From assembly GCA_963706885.1 (NCBI GenBank), contig CAVPNX010000004.1:62001-126000 (forward strand): a stretch of DNA of 64,000 bases, read 5' to 3'. Below, piece by piece: positions 53,872-61,261 of the stretch. Numbering within the stretch: position 1 is the stretch's first letter; each line of letters opens with the position of its first letter. Position numbers and translations under genes: made by a program. The notes below the pieces were generated by a model. It saw only the letters and a program-made list of their open reading frames with translations. It was not told where the DNA came from and ran no database searches. The DNA is from Prado023 sp963706885 (GTDB lineage Bacteria > Actinomycetota > Actinomycetes > S36-B12 > CAIYMF01).

Positions 53872-54510
53872 GTGGCCCTTGCGCGTGTGAACCTCATGCC
53901 CAACTCCTACGCCCGGCGTGCTGCCGTGCGGCGGGCCAAGGTGTGGGCCATCGCGGCTCTACTGGGTGCGCTGCTGGTCGCCGCGCTGCTGTTCCTCGTG
54001 AGCTGGCAGAAGGCGACCTCCGCGCAGGAGCGGCTCGACCAGGCGACCTTCGAGCGCACCATCCTGCAGACGGAGGCCTCACGCTACTCGGGCGTCCCCC
54101 GGGTGTTCGCGGCGGTCAACAGCGCCCAGGGGCAACTCGTGGTGGCGATGGGTAACGAGGTCCGGTGGTCGTTCTTCCTCAACGACCTGGCGCTGACGAT
54201 GCCCGCGGGCGTGAGCCTGAACTCCCTGGACGCCACGGTGATCGGGCCCGGCCAGACGACCGAGACCACGGGCGATGGCCAGGTAGGCGCCAAGGTGGGC
54301 AACCTGTCGGTGACCGGCAAGGCGCTGACCTACAACAGCGTCGCCAACTGGCTCGACTCACTGGCGAAGATGGACACGGTTGCTGATCCGTACGTCTCGG
54401 GGTTGGCCGCCACGGAGGAGGAGGGCACGGACATCGTGTCCTTCAGCTCGACCGGGGACATGACCACCGAGACCCTGTCCGGTCGGTACACGCAGGAGGA
54501 GACACCATGA
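53872..54510 (+). CDS. pilN: Type IV pilus assembly protein PilN
   Basis: This is a 212-residue protein with the PilN signature RVNLMPNSYARR in its cytosolic tail, which docks on PilM. One membrane helix (residues 24-46), a coiled coil and a ferredoxin-like external domain follow. The GTG at 53872 has only a weak AGCAGG site. An ATG at 53778 overlaps the pilM stop but reaches a stop after 14 codons in a different phase, so the real start may lie there behind another frameshift. pilO follows by ATGA overlap. Confidence 0.88.
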   Translation: MALARVNLMPNSYARRAAVRRAKVWAIAALLGALLVAALLFLVSWQKATSAQERLDQATFERTILQTEASRYSGVPRVFAAVNSAQGQLVVAMGNEVRWSFFLNDLALTMPAGVSLNSLDATVIGPGQTTETTGDGQVGAKVGNLSVTGKALTYNSVANWLDSLAKMDTVADPYVSGLAATEEEGTDIVSFSSTGDMTTETLSGRYTQEETP

Positions 54511-55220
54511 GCGTGCGCATGTGGCGGATCGCCACGGCCGTGGGGGTCGTCGCGATCCTGGTGGCCACCTGGATGCTGCTGGTGGGTCCGCAACGGGCCA
54601 AGGCCGCGGAACTCGAGGTCGAGACGGCCAGCCAGCAGGCGGCGTCCCAGCAACTCGAGTCACGCATCTCGCTGCTGAAGAAGCAGAGCGAGGAGTTGCC
54701 CGCGCAGGAGGCCAAGCTCGCGGCGATCCAGCAGCGGATCCCGGCCACCAGCTCGATCCCAACCCTCATCCGAACCCTGAGCGGGCTCGCCTCCGGGGCG
54801 AACGTGAAGGTCACCGCCCTGGACCCGGCCCGGCCGGCACCGATCGTGATCGCCGTCCCTGAGCCGGTCGCCACGGCAGCACCGGACGACGAGGGGACCG
54901 ACGACGAGGCCGCGGATTCGGCAGCCCCGCCGCCGGCTCCTGAGACCCCGACTGTGCAGGCCGTGGGCCTGTCCATCGCAGTCTGCGGCGACTTCGCCCA
55001 GATCCGAAACTACCTCGGCGAGCTCGAGTCGATGCGGCGTGTGGTCGCGGTCTCCGGCCTGTCGATCTCCAAGGGCACATGCGGCAAGTCCGAGGCGGAG
55101 TCGTTGCAGGCCCAGATCACCGCGAGTGCATTCACGATGCCGCCCGTCGACACCGCATCCCTCGAGGGCGCCGCAGCAGCGGCCACGGGCACCAATTCCG
55201 CGACGACGGAGGCAAGCTGA
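54507..55220 (+). CDS. pilO: Type IV pilus assembly protein PilO
   Basis: This is a 237-residue bitopic protein that pairs with PilN. The membrane helix (residues 8-27) is followed by a coiled coil (KAAELEVETASQQAASQQLE) and a PilO core (PTLIRTLSGLASGANVKV; YLGELESMRRVVAVSGLSI). An acidic Ala/Pro insert sits in the middle. It overlaps pilN at the start and the next gene at the stop (TGATGA-like). Confidence 0.9.
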   Translation: MSVRMWRIATAVGVVAILVATWMLLVGPQRAKAAELEVETASQQAASQQLESRISLLKKQSEELPAQEAKLAAIQQRIPATSSIPTLIRTLSGLASGANVKVTALDPARPAPIVIAVPEPVATAAPDDEGTDDEAADSAAPPPAPETPTVQAVGLSIAVCGDFAQIRNYLGELESMRRVVAVSGLSISKGTCGKSEAESLQAQITASAFTMPPVDTASLEGAAAAATGTNSATTEAS

Positions 55221-55867
55221 TGAGTGAGCAGATCCTCGACAGGCCCGCGCCGGCACTGCCCGCGCAGGAGCCGCCGAAGAAGCGCTCGTCGCGCATGTTC
55301 CTGGTGGTGGGGGGTTCGGTCATCGCCGGGCTCATCCTGGGTGGTGCCTTCCTCCTGCTCCGCCCCTCCGAGGACCCGCTCGCCGGTCCTGCCCTTCCTG
55401 CGGCACCTGCGGCCGCGCAGGGCAACGAGGGCGCAGAGCCCGGGGCTGACCCGGCCGCGACCGACGTCGAGGGCGCTGCCGGCGCAGCAGATGGCGAGGC
55501 TGCAGCCGAGGGGACAGCTGAGGAGCCGACCGGGACCAAGCGCATCCGGTTGACCAGCCGCAACCCCTTCGCTCCTCTCGTGGCCAAGGCCGCGCCCGCC
55601 CCTGAGAAGGCAGCCGAGGCTGCGCCGGCAGCGGAGGCAGCGGCCCCCAAGCCCGCGAGCGGTGGGACGATCTCCGCCCTGACGGTCTCGCCGCTGGGCA
55701 ACTCCGTGAAGCTCAAGCTGGACGGCAAGAAGTACACCGTTGAAGAGGGCGAGGCCTTCGCCAAGTCCTACCGGCTCTACGACATCTTCAACGCCAACTG
55801 CGCGGGCTTCCTCTACGGCGACCAGAACGCGGTCGTCTGTGAGGGCGACTCTGTTCAGATCGGCTGA
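55220..55867 (+). CDS. PilP-like pilus accessory protein
   Basis: This is a 215-residue protein with a short cytosolic start, one membrane helix (about residues 27-46), an Ala/Glu/Pro-rich linker and a conserved RNPFAPL motif. A small C-terminal beta domain (VSPLGNSVKLKLDGKKYTVEEGE) ends with two Cys. RNPF followed by a compact beta domain resembles PilP, which in Gram-negatives links PilNO to the secretin. No secretin gene is seen, as expected for a monoderm. Confidence 0.65.
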   Translation: MSEQILDRPAPALPAQEPPKKRSSRMFLVVGGSVIAGLILGGAFLLLRPSEDPLAGPALPAAPAAAQGNEGAEPGADPAATDVEGAAGAADGEAAAEGTAEEPTGTKRIRLTSRNPFAPLVAKAAPAPEKAAEAAPAAEAAAPKPASGGTISALTVSPLGNSVKLKLDGKKYTVEEGEAFAKSYRLYDIFNANCAGFLYGDQNAVVCEGDSVQIG

Positions 55868-55888
55868 GGCAGACCTCGACGCCGGGAC

Positions 55889-55914
55889 GGGGCGCGGCGA
55901 CTGAAGCCCGCCCC
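55889..55914. terminator. Possible terminator after the pilus operon
   Basis: GGGGCG at 55889-55894 pairs with CGCCCC at 55909-55914 around a 14-base loop, 21 bases after the last pilus gene. The stem is short, so this is tentative. The rest of the 220-base gap before aroC shows no gene. Confidence 0.3.
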
Positions 55915-56087
55915 GGCGGAATCGGGCGGTGCCCCGAGCCCGCGCCAGGACCGCGGCGAGTCGGACACCTGTGCCCGTCCGCGCCAGGCGCTGTCCGGAT
56001 CGGATCGATCCAGCCGGCGGCCAGAGCGCCGGGCTCCCGCTGCTCACGGCGCCGGTGGGCATCGCGCCGGCATGACAGAATCGGGCA

Positions 56088-57272
56088 ATGCTTCGATGGT
56101 TGACTGCCGGCGAGTCGCACGGCCAGGCCCTGGTCGGCGTGCTCGAGGGGATGCCGGCCGATGTCGCGATCACCACCGCCGACATCGCCCGTGAGCTGCA
56201 GCGCCGCCGTCTCGGTGTCGGCCGCGGCGCCCGGATGAAGTTCGAGGCCGACGAGATCCGCGTGATCGGCGGTGTCCGGCACGGGCGCACCATGGGCGGA
56301 CCGGTGGCGATCGAGGTGGGCAACAGCGAGTGGCCCAAGTGGGTCGAGGTGATGTCGTCGGATCCCGTCGATCCTGAGGTCCTCGACGCCCAGGCCCGCA
56401 ACGCGCCCCTGACCCGTCCGCGCCCCGGGCACGCCGACCTCGCGGGGATGCAGAAGTACGGCTTCGACGAGTCCCGCCCGATCCTGGAGCGCGCCTCGGC
56501 GCGGGAGACCGCCGCACGGGTCGCGCTCGGTGCGGTGGCCAAGGCGTTCCTCCACGACGTGCTCGGCGCGAGTGTCATCAGCCACGTGGTGGAGATCGGG
56601 TCCGTGGCGGTGCCGTCGGGCACGCCCCTGCCCACGCCGGCGGACCTCGACGCGATCGACGCCGACCCCGCCCGGTGCGCCGACCCGGCGACCGCCGCCC
56701 GCATGGCCGAGGAGGTTGAGGCCGCCCGGCGCGACGGCGACACCCTTGGCGGGATCGTCGAGGTGCTGGTCGACCACCTGCCCCCGGGCCTGGGCTCGCA
56801 CGTGCACTGGGACCGCCGGCTCGACGCCCGCCTCGCGGGCGCGCTCATGGGCATCCAGGCGATCAAGGGTGTCGAGGTCGGCGACGGCTTCGAGCTCGCG
56901 CGCACGCGCGGGTCGATGGCCCACGACGAGATCCTGCCCGACGGCCCGGGCCGGGTACGTCGGGCCTCGGGACGCGCCGGAGGCACCGAGGGTGGCATGA
57001 GCACCGGTGAGCTGCTGCGGGTGCGTGCGGCCATGAAGCCGATCGCGACCGTCCCGCGGGCGCTGCGCACCGTGGACGTCGCCACCGGCGAGGAGGCCCG
57101 CGCCAACAACCAGCGCTCGGACGTGTGCGCGGTCCCGGCCGCCGGTGTCGTCGCCGAGGCGATGGTGGCGCTCGTGGTGGCCGACGCCGTGCTGGAGAAG
57201 TTCGGCGGAGACAGCGTGACTGAGACCCGTCGCAACGTCGAGGGCTACCTCGCAGGCCTGGCTGTCCGATGA
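56088..57272 (+). CDS. aroC: Chorismate synthase
   Basis: This is a 394-residue FMN-dependent enzyme that forms chorismate from EPSP, the last shikimate-pathway step. The start MLRWLTAGESHGQALVGVLEG, the middle RASARETAARVALGA (signature) and the C-terminal RTVDVATGEEARANNQRSDVCAVPAAGVV (key residues R-x-D) are all present. It heads an aroC-aroK-aroB run with ATGA overlaps. Confidence 0.96.
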   Translation: MLRWLTAGESHGQALVGVLEGMPADVAITTADIARELQRRRLGVGRGARMKFEADEIRVIGGVRHGRTMGGPVAIEVGNSEWPKWVEVMSSDPVDPEVLDAQARNAPLTRPRPGHADLAGMQKYGFDESRPILERASARETAARVALGAVAKAFLHDVLGASVISHVVEIGSVAVPSGTPLPTPADLDAIDADPARCADPATAARMAEEVEAARRDGDTLGGIVEVLVDHLPPGLGSHVHWDRRLDARLAGALMGIQAIKGVEVGDGFELARTRGSMAHDEILPDGPGRVRRASGRAGGTEGGMSTGELLRVRAAMKPIATVPRALRTVDVATGEEARANNQRSDVCAVPAAGVVAEAMVALVVADAVLEKFGGDSVTETRRNVEGYLAGLAVR

Positions 57273-57880
57273 GCGCGGACGACGGAGCCACCGTTGCTGT
57301 GCACGGAATCGACAACGAAAGTGCCGATTCCGTGCACAGCAACCGGACTGGACCTGTCGTCGTGCTCGTCGGGGTGCCAGGTGCGGGTAAGTCGACCGTG
57401 GGCGCCGCCCTCGCGCAGCGCCTGGGCGTCGGCTTCCGGGACACCGATGCCGACGTCGAGGCCACCACCGGGCGCGTGATCGCCGACATCTTCGTGGAGT
57501 CCGGCGAACCGGAGTTCCGCCGGCTGGAGGCGGCTGCGGTCGCGACGGCCCTGACTGACCACCACGGCGTCCTGTCGCTCGGCGGGGGAGCGGTGACCGA
57601 CGCCGCAACCCGCGCGGCGCTGGCCGGGCGACCGGTGGTGTGGCTGCGCGTCGGGCTCGCCGCCGCGTCGCAGCGGGCCGGTCTGTCCGGTGCGCGCCCG
57701 GTGCTCCTGGGCAACGTCCGCGCGCAGATGAAGGCGCTGATGGATGCCCGCGCCCCGCTCTACACCGAGGTCGCCCAGGTGATCGTGGACACCGACGAGC
57801 TGACGGTGGATGAGACGGTTGGGGCGATCCTCGCCGGCCTCGGCGTGACCGCAGCCCACGATCGGCAGGCCCGGGCATGA
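57269..57880 (+). CDS. aroK: Shikimate kinase with palindrome-derived N-terminal extension
   Basis: This is a 203-residue kinase that phosphorylates shikimate with ATP. Walker A (GVPGAGKS) is at residues 35-42, where family members usually have it near residue 10. FRDTDADVE and FRRLE provide the shikimate site and GGGAV the second nucleotide loop. Residues 9-25 (VAVHGIDNESADSVHSN) are encoded by element PE-B at 57293-57343. The ATG at 57269 overlaps the aroC stop. A downstream GTG near 57362 would remove the extension but leaves almost nothing before the P-loop. The stop overlaps aroB. Confidence 0.92.
   Translation: MSADDGATVAVHGIDNESADSVHSNRTGPVVVLVGVPGAGKSTVGAALAQRLGVGFRDTDADVEATTGRVIADIFVESGEPEFRRLEAAAVATALTDHHGVLSLGGGAVTDAATRAALAGRPVVWLRVGLAAASQRAGLSGARPVLLGNVRAQMKALMDARAPLYTEVAQVIVDTDELTVDETVGAILAGLGVTAAHDRQARA
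57293..57343. repeat. Palindromic element PE-B, copy 2 (inside aroK)
   Basis: Two perfect 19-bp arms, GTTGCTGTGCACGGAATCG at 57293-57311 and its complement at 57325-57343, flank a 13-base spacer. The total length (51 bp) equals that of copy 1 in the GNAT gene. The reading phase is the same in both host genes. Confidence 0.85.
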
Positions 57881-58968
57881 CCGACTCGACCCGGATCACC
57901 GTCGCCACCGCGCGCCCGTACGCCGTGGTCGTGGGGCGAGGCCTTCTCGGGGAGCTGCCCGGGATGCTTGGACCGGACGCCCAGCGCGTGGCGATCATCC
58001 ATCCGGCTGCCCTGCGCACGTCGGCCGAGGCCGTCCGCGAGGACCTCCTGGCCGCCGGGTACACCGCGATCCTGATCGAGACCCCGGACGCCGAGGACGC
58101 CAAGACCGCCCAGGTCGCGGCCTTCTGCTGGGGCGTGCTGGGCCAGGCCGGGTTCACCCGCTCGGATGCGATCGTCAGCGTCGGTGGGGGAGCCACGACG
58201 GACCTCGCCGGGTTCGTCGCCGCCACATGGCTGCGCGGCGTTCGCGTGGTGCACGTGCCCACGACCCTGCTCGCGATGGTCGACGCAGCGGTCGGGGGCA
58301 AGACCGGGATCAACACCGCTGAGGGCAAGAACCTCGTCGGCGCGATCCACGAGCCCTCGGGCGTGCTGTGCGACCTCAACTCGCTGGACACCCTGCCGCG
58401 CAACGACCTGGTCGCAGGCATGGCCGAGGTGGTCAAGGCGGGGTTCATCCGCGACACCGCGATCCTCGACCTCGTCCGGACCGATCCCGCAGCCGCCACC
58501 GACCCGACGAGCCCCGCCCTGCGTGAGCTCATCGAGCGGGCGATCCGGGTCAAGGCCGACGTGGTGGCCGGCGACCTGCACGAGACATCACGCGCGCTCG
58601 GCGGTCGCGAGATCCTCAACTACGGCCACACCCTCGGCCACGCCATCGAGCGCGCCGAGCGCTACCGCTGGCGGCACGGCGCTGCGGTGTCGGTCGGCAT
58701 GGTGTTCGCCGCGGAGCTGGCCTTCCTCGCCGGTCGGATCGGTGAGGCTGACGTCGACCTGCACCGCGAGGTCCTGACATCCCTCGGGCTGCCCGTGTCG
58801 TACGGCGGGTCCTCATGGCCCGCGCTGTCGGAGGCGATGATGGTCGACAAGAAGGCCCGGGGCAGCCGGCTTCGGTTCGTGATCCTCGACGCGATCGGCT
58901 CGCCGATCTTCCTGGACGGCCCCGACCCCACGCTCCTACTGGCGGCCTACGGCCAGATCGCCGACTGA
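57877..58968 (+). CDS. aroB: 3-dehydroquinate synthase
   Basis: This is a 363-residue NAD- and metal-dependent enzyme that cyclises DAHP to 3-dehydroquinate. GGGATTDLAGFVAATWLRG binds NAD, TTLLAMVDAAVGGKTGIN is the family signature, and metal-ligand His residues lie in NYGHTLGHAIE. The start overlaps aroK (ATGA). PE-C copy 3 and a C-rich tract follow the stop. Confidence 0.97.
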   Translation: MTDSTRITVATARPYAVVVGRGLLGELPGMLGPDAQRVAIIHPAALRTSAEAVREDLLAAGYTAILIETPDAEDAKTAQVAAFCWGVLGQAGFTRSDAIVSVGGGATTDLAGFVAATWLRGVRVVHVPTTLLAMVDAAVGGKTGINTAEGKNLVGAIHEPSGVLCDLNSLDTLPRNDLVAGMAEVVKAGFIRDTAILDLVRTDPAAATDPTSPALRELIERAIRVKADVVAGDLHETSRALGGREILNYGHTLGHAIERAERYRWRHGAAVSVGMVFAAELAFLAGRIGEADVDLHREVLTSLGLPVSYGGSSWPALSEAMMVDKKARGSRLRFVILDAIGSPIFLDGPDPTLLLAAYGQIAD

Positions 58969-59073
58969 GCCCCGCCCCGCCCCCGGCGGCGCCGCCCCGC
59001 TGCCCCGCGGCCGCCCCGCCCCGCTGCCCCGCGGCCGCCCCGCCCCGCCGGCCGCCCCGCCCCGCGGCCGCCC
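58969..59073. repeat. C-rich low-complexity tract before PE-C copy 3
   Basis: About 100 bases after aroB are built from GCCCCGC and GCGGCCGCCCC units, including a repeated CCCCGCTGCCCCGCGGCCG block. The tract stops exactly at the left border of PE-C copy 3. Confidence 0.65.
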
Positions 59074-59172
59074 CAAGATCCCGACTTCATCCAACTCCCG
59101 GGCCGAACCCGCGCACGAGACTTGGAGCAACCGGCGAACACCGCACGAGACTTGGAGCAAACCGTGATCTTG
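59074..59172. repeat. Palindromic element PE-C, copy 3
   Basis: This is a 99-bp element from CAAGATC to GATCTTG. It holds two copies of CACGAGACTTGGAGCAA (59114 and 59142 areas) and the left block ATCCAACTCCCGGGC. It aligns without gaps to copy 1 at 21198-21296. Confidence 0.78.
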
Positions 59173-59200
59173 GCGGGGGTGGGTCGGCTCGGTGGTTGGG

Positions 59201-59206
59201 TAGGGT
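59201..59206 (+). promoter_or_regulatory. Leaderless-type -10 box of aroQ
   Basis: TAGGGT ends 6 bases before the ATG at 59213. Confidence 0.5.
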
Positions 59207-59212
59207 CGGGGT

Positions 59213-59647
59213 ATGCGGCGTGTTCTGGTGCTCAATGGTCCCAACCTCGGTCGGCTTGGCAGTCGGGAGCCCGACGTGTACGGCTCGACGACCTTCGCCG
59301 ACCTGGCCCAGCAGTGCGTGGCACACGGGGCTTTCCACGGTCTGGAGGTCGATGTGCGCCAGACCGACTCCGAGTCCGAGCTGATCGGCTGGCTGCACGA
59401 GGCCGCTGACGGCCACGTCCCGGTCGTGCTCAACCCCGCCGCGTTCACGCACTACTCCTACGCGCTGCGCGACGCGGTGGCGATGCGCACGGCGGCCCTG
59501 ATCGAGGTGCACATCAGCAACCCGCACGCGCGTGAGGAGTTCCGGCACACGTCGGTCATCTCCGCGGTCGCCACCGGCGTCATCGCCGGCTTCGGCGTCC
59601 AGTCCTACCTGCTCGCCCTCGACGCGATCGCCACCACGCCGCTATAG
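59213..59647 (+). CDS. aroQ: 3-dehydroquinate dehydratase, type II
   Basis: This is a 144-residue dodecameric type II dehydroquinase that converts 3-dehydroquinate to 3-dehydroshikimate. The start VLVLNGPNLGRLGSREPDVYG holds the catalytic Asn and Tyr. LNPAAFTHYSYALRDA holds the Asn-Pro and a further catalytic-loop His, and EVHISNPHAREEFRH is conserved. A -10 box is placed for leaderless transcription, separate from aroCKB. Confidence 0.95.
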   Translation: MRRVLVLNGPNLGRLGSREPDVYGSTTFADLAQQCVAHGAFHGLEVDVRQTDSESELIGWLHEAADGHVPVVLNPAAFTHYSYALRDAVAMRTAALIEVHISNPHAREEFRHTSVISAVATGVIAGFGVQSYLLALDAIATTPL

Positions 59648-59671
59648 CTCCACACCGGCCGCCACCTCGGT

Positions 59672-59741
59672 GCAGACCCTCCCGAAACGTACAGACCCTC
59701 CCCGCGAGACGGGAGGGTGTGAACCTACCGGGAGGGTTTGC
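59672..59741. repeat. Palindromic element PE-A, copy 2
   Basis: This 70-bp element lies between aroQ and efp. Outer arms are GCAGACCCTCCCG and CGGGAGGGTTTGC, and inner arms are CAGACCCTCCC and GGGAGGGTGTG. It aligns without gaps to the copy in aroE, with most differences in the central loop. Confidence 0.8.
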
Positions 59742-59879
59742 GCGGGGAGCGGCGCGACCGGTGGGGCGGGGCGTGGATGGGGGCCGTGCATCGCTGATGA
59801 TTCGGGACAGCCACGCCCAGCCGGTACCCTTGAAGCCTGGGCTCCGCCCGAACCTCACCACCACCTATCTGGGAGAACC

Positions 59880-60440
59880 ATGGCCACGACCAACGACCTC
59901 AAGAACGGCCTCGTGCTCAACATCGACGGCCAGCTCTGGACCGTGGTCGAGTTCCAGCACGTCAAGCCCGGCAAGGGTCCGGCGTTCGTGCGCACCAAGC
60001 TCAAGAACGTGCTGTCCGGCAAGGTCGTCGACAAGACGTTCAACGCCGGCCTGAAGGTCGAGACCGCCAACGTCGACAAGCGCGACATGACCTACCTGTA
60101 CAAGGACGGCACGGACTTCGTGTTCATGGACCTGCAGTCCTACGACCAGCTGCACATCAGCGGCGAGGTTGTCGGCGACGCCGAGAAGTACCTGCTCGAG
60201 AACCAGAACGCCCTGGTCGCCACCAACGAGGGCGTCCCGCTGTACGTCGAGCTCCCGGCGTCTGTGGAGCTGGAGATCACCTACACCGAGCCCGGCCTGC
60301 AGGGGGACCGCTCGACCGGGGGCACGAAGCCGGCCACGCTCGAGACCGGCGCGGAGATCCAGGTGCCGCTGTTCGTCGAGCAGGGCACGAAGGTCAAGGT
60401 CGACACCCGCGACGGGTCCTACCTCGGCCGCGTGAACTGA
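59880..60440 (+). CDS. efp: Elongation factor P
   Basis: This is a 186-residue translation factor that relieves ribosome stalling at polyproline. Three beta-barrel domains are covered. The conserved loop HVKPGKGPAFVR carries the Lys that is modified in some bacteria, and the C-terminus ends with VDTRDGSYLGRVN. The ATG at 59880 follows a GGGAG site, and an upstream open frame is ignored. nusB begins 3 bases after the stop. Confidence 0.96.
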   Translation: MATTNDLKNGLVLNIDGQLWTVVEFQHVKPGKGPAFVRTKLKNVLSGKVVDKTFNAGLKVETANVDKRDMTYLYKDGTDFVFMDLQSYDQLHISGEVVGDAEKYLLENQNALVATNEGVPLYVELPASVELEITYTEPGLQGDRSTGGTKPATLETGAEIQVPLFVEQGTKVKVDTRDGSYLGRVN

Positions 60441-60443
60441 CCT

Positions 60444-60869
60444 GTGACCGCACGTGGCAAGGCCCGAAAGCGCGCCCTGGACATCCTCTACGCCGCTGAA
60501 CTGCGTGGGGTGTCGCCGCTGATCGTGCTGGCGGAGAAGCCGCTGGCGGAGGGCTCGGCGCAGTCCCAGCCGAAGCCCAACCCGTACGTGGCCACGCTCG
60601 TGGAGGGTGTTGTCGCGCACCAGGCGCGGATCGACGAGCTGCTCAGCACGTACTCGTCGGGCTGGGCGCTGGACCGGATGCCCGCCGTGGACCGCAACAT
60701 CCTTCGCATCGGCGTCTTCGAGCTGCTGTGGTGCGACGACGTCCCCGATGCGGTCGTGATCGACGAGGCCGTGAGCCTCGCCCGTGGGATCTCCACCGAC
60801 GAGTCCCCGGCCTTCGTCAACGGGGTCCTCGCCCGGATCCTCGACCTGCGCCCGCGCCTGGCCGTCTGA
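60444..60869 (+). CDS. nusB: Transcription antitermination factor NusB
   Basis: This is a 141-residue all-helical protein for rRNA antitermination and ribosome assembly. The start TARGKARKRALDILYAAELRG, then NPYVATLVEGV, DRMPAVDRNILRIGVFELLW and AVSLARGISTDESPAFVNGVL are typical. The GTG start is close behind efp, the usual actinobacterial pair. Confidence 0.95.
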   Translation: MTARGKARKRALDILYAAELRGVSPLIVLAEKPLAEGSAQSQPKPNPYVATLVEGVVAHQARIDELLSTYSSGWALDRMPAVDRNILRIGVFELLWCDDVPDAVVIDEAVSLARGISTDESPAFVNGVLARILDLRPRLAV

Positions 60870-61077
60870 GCCGCCCGGGGGCGTCCCGACTGCGCCCGCG
60901 GCTCCGCGGACCCCGCCGCCATGTCGGCTGGCCCGCGCTCACGGCTTTCGGTCCGCTTTCGCGCGGACCGACGCGGCTCGTCCGCTTCTCGGATCATCAC
61001 CGCTCGGAGATCCGGATCACGTGGCGGAGGGCTCACCGCGGGCGGCTCAGCCGGGGACCTTGTCGAGCGGGGCGGCG

Positions 61078-61240
61078 GCGTGGGGCGGCAGGGCGTGGGG
61101 CGACCTGGGCGTGGGGCGGCAGGGCGTGGGGCGACCAGGGCGCGAGGGCGGCGGCGTGGGGCGACCGGGCGTGGGGAGGCAGGGCGTGGGGGAGGCAGGG
61201 CGTGGGGGAGGCAGGGCGTGGGGGAGGCAGGGCGTGGGGG
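61078..61240. repeat. G-rich tandem repeats between nusB and the LOG/VOC gene
   Basis: At the 3' end at least four copies of a 16-base unit (GGAGGCAGGGCGTGGG phase) are in tandem. The first half shows a longer, looser period with GGGGCGGCAGGGCGTG and GGGGCGACC units. Runs of three to five G at short spacing would allow G-quadruplex folding. The 60870-61077 part before it shows no gene. The repeat ends about 20 bases before the LOG/VOC stop. Confidence 0.8.
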
Positions 61241-61261
61241 CCGACGCCAATCAAACGCCGC

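Noticed and set aside
61078..61240. Possible CRISPR array
   Set aside because: The units are 16 bases in direct tandem with no spacers and no cas genes nearby.
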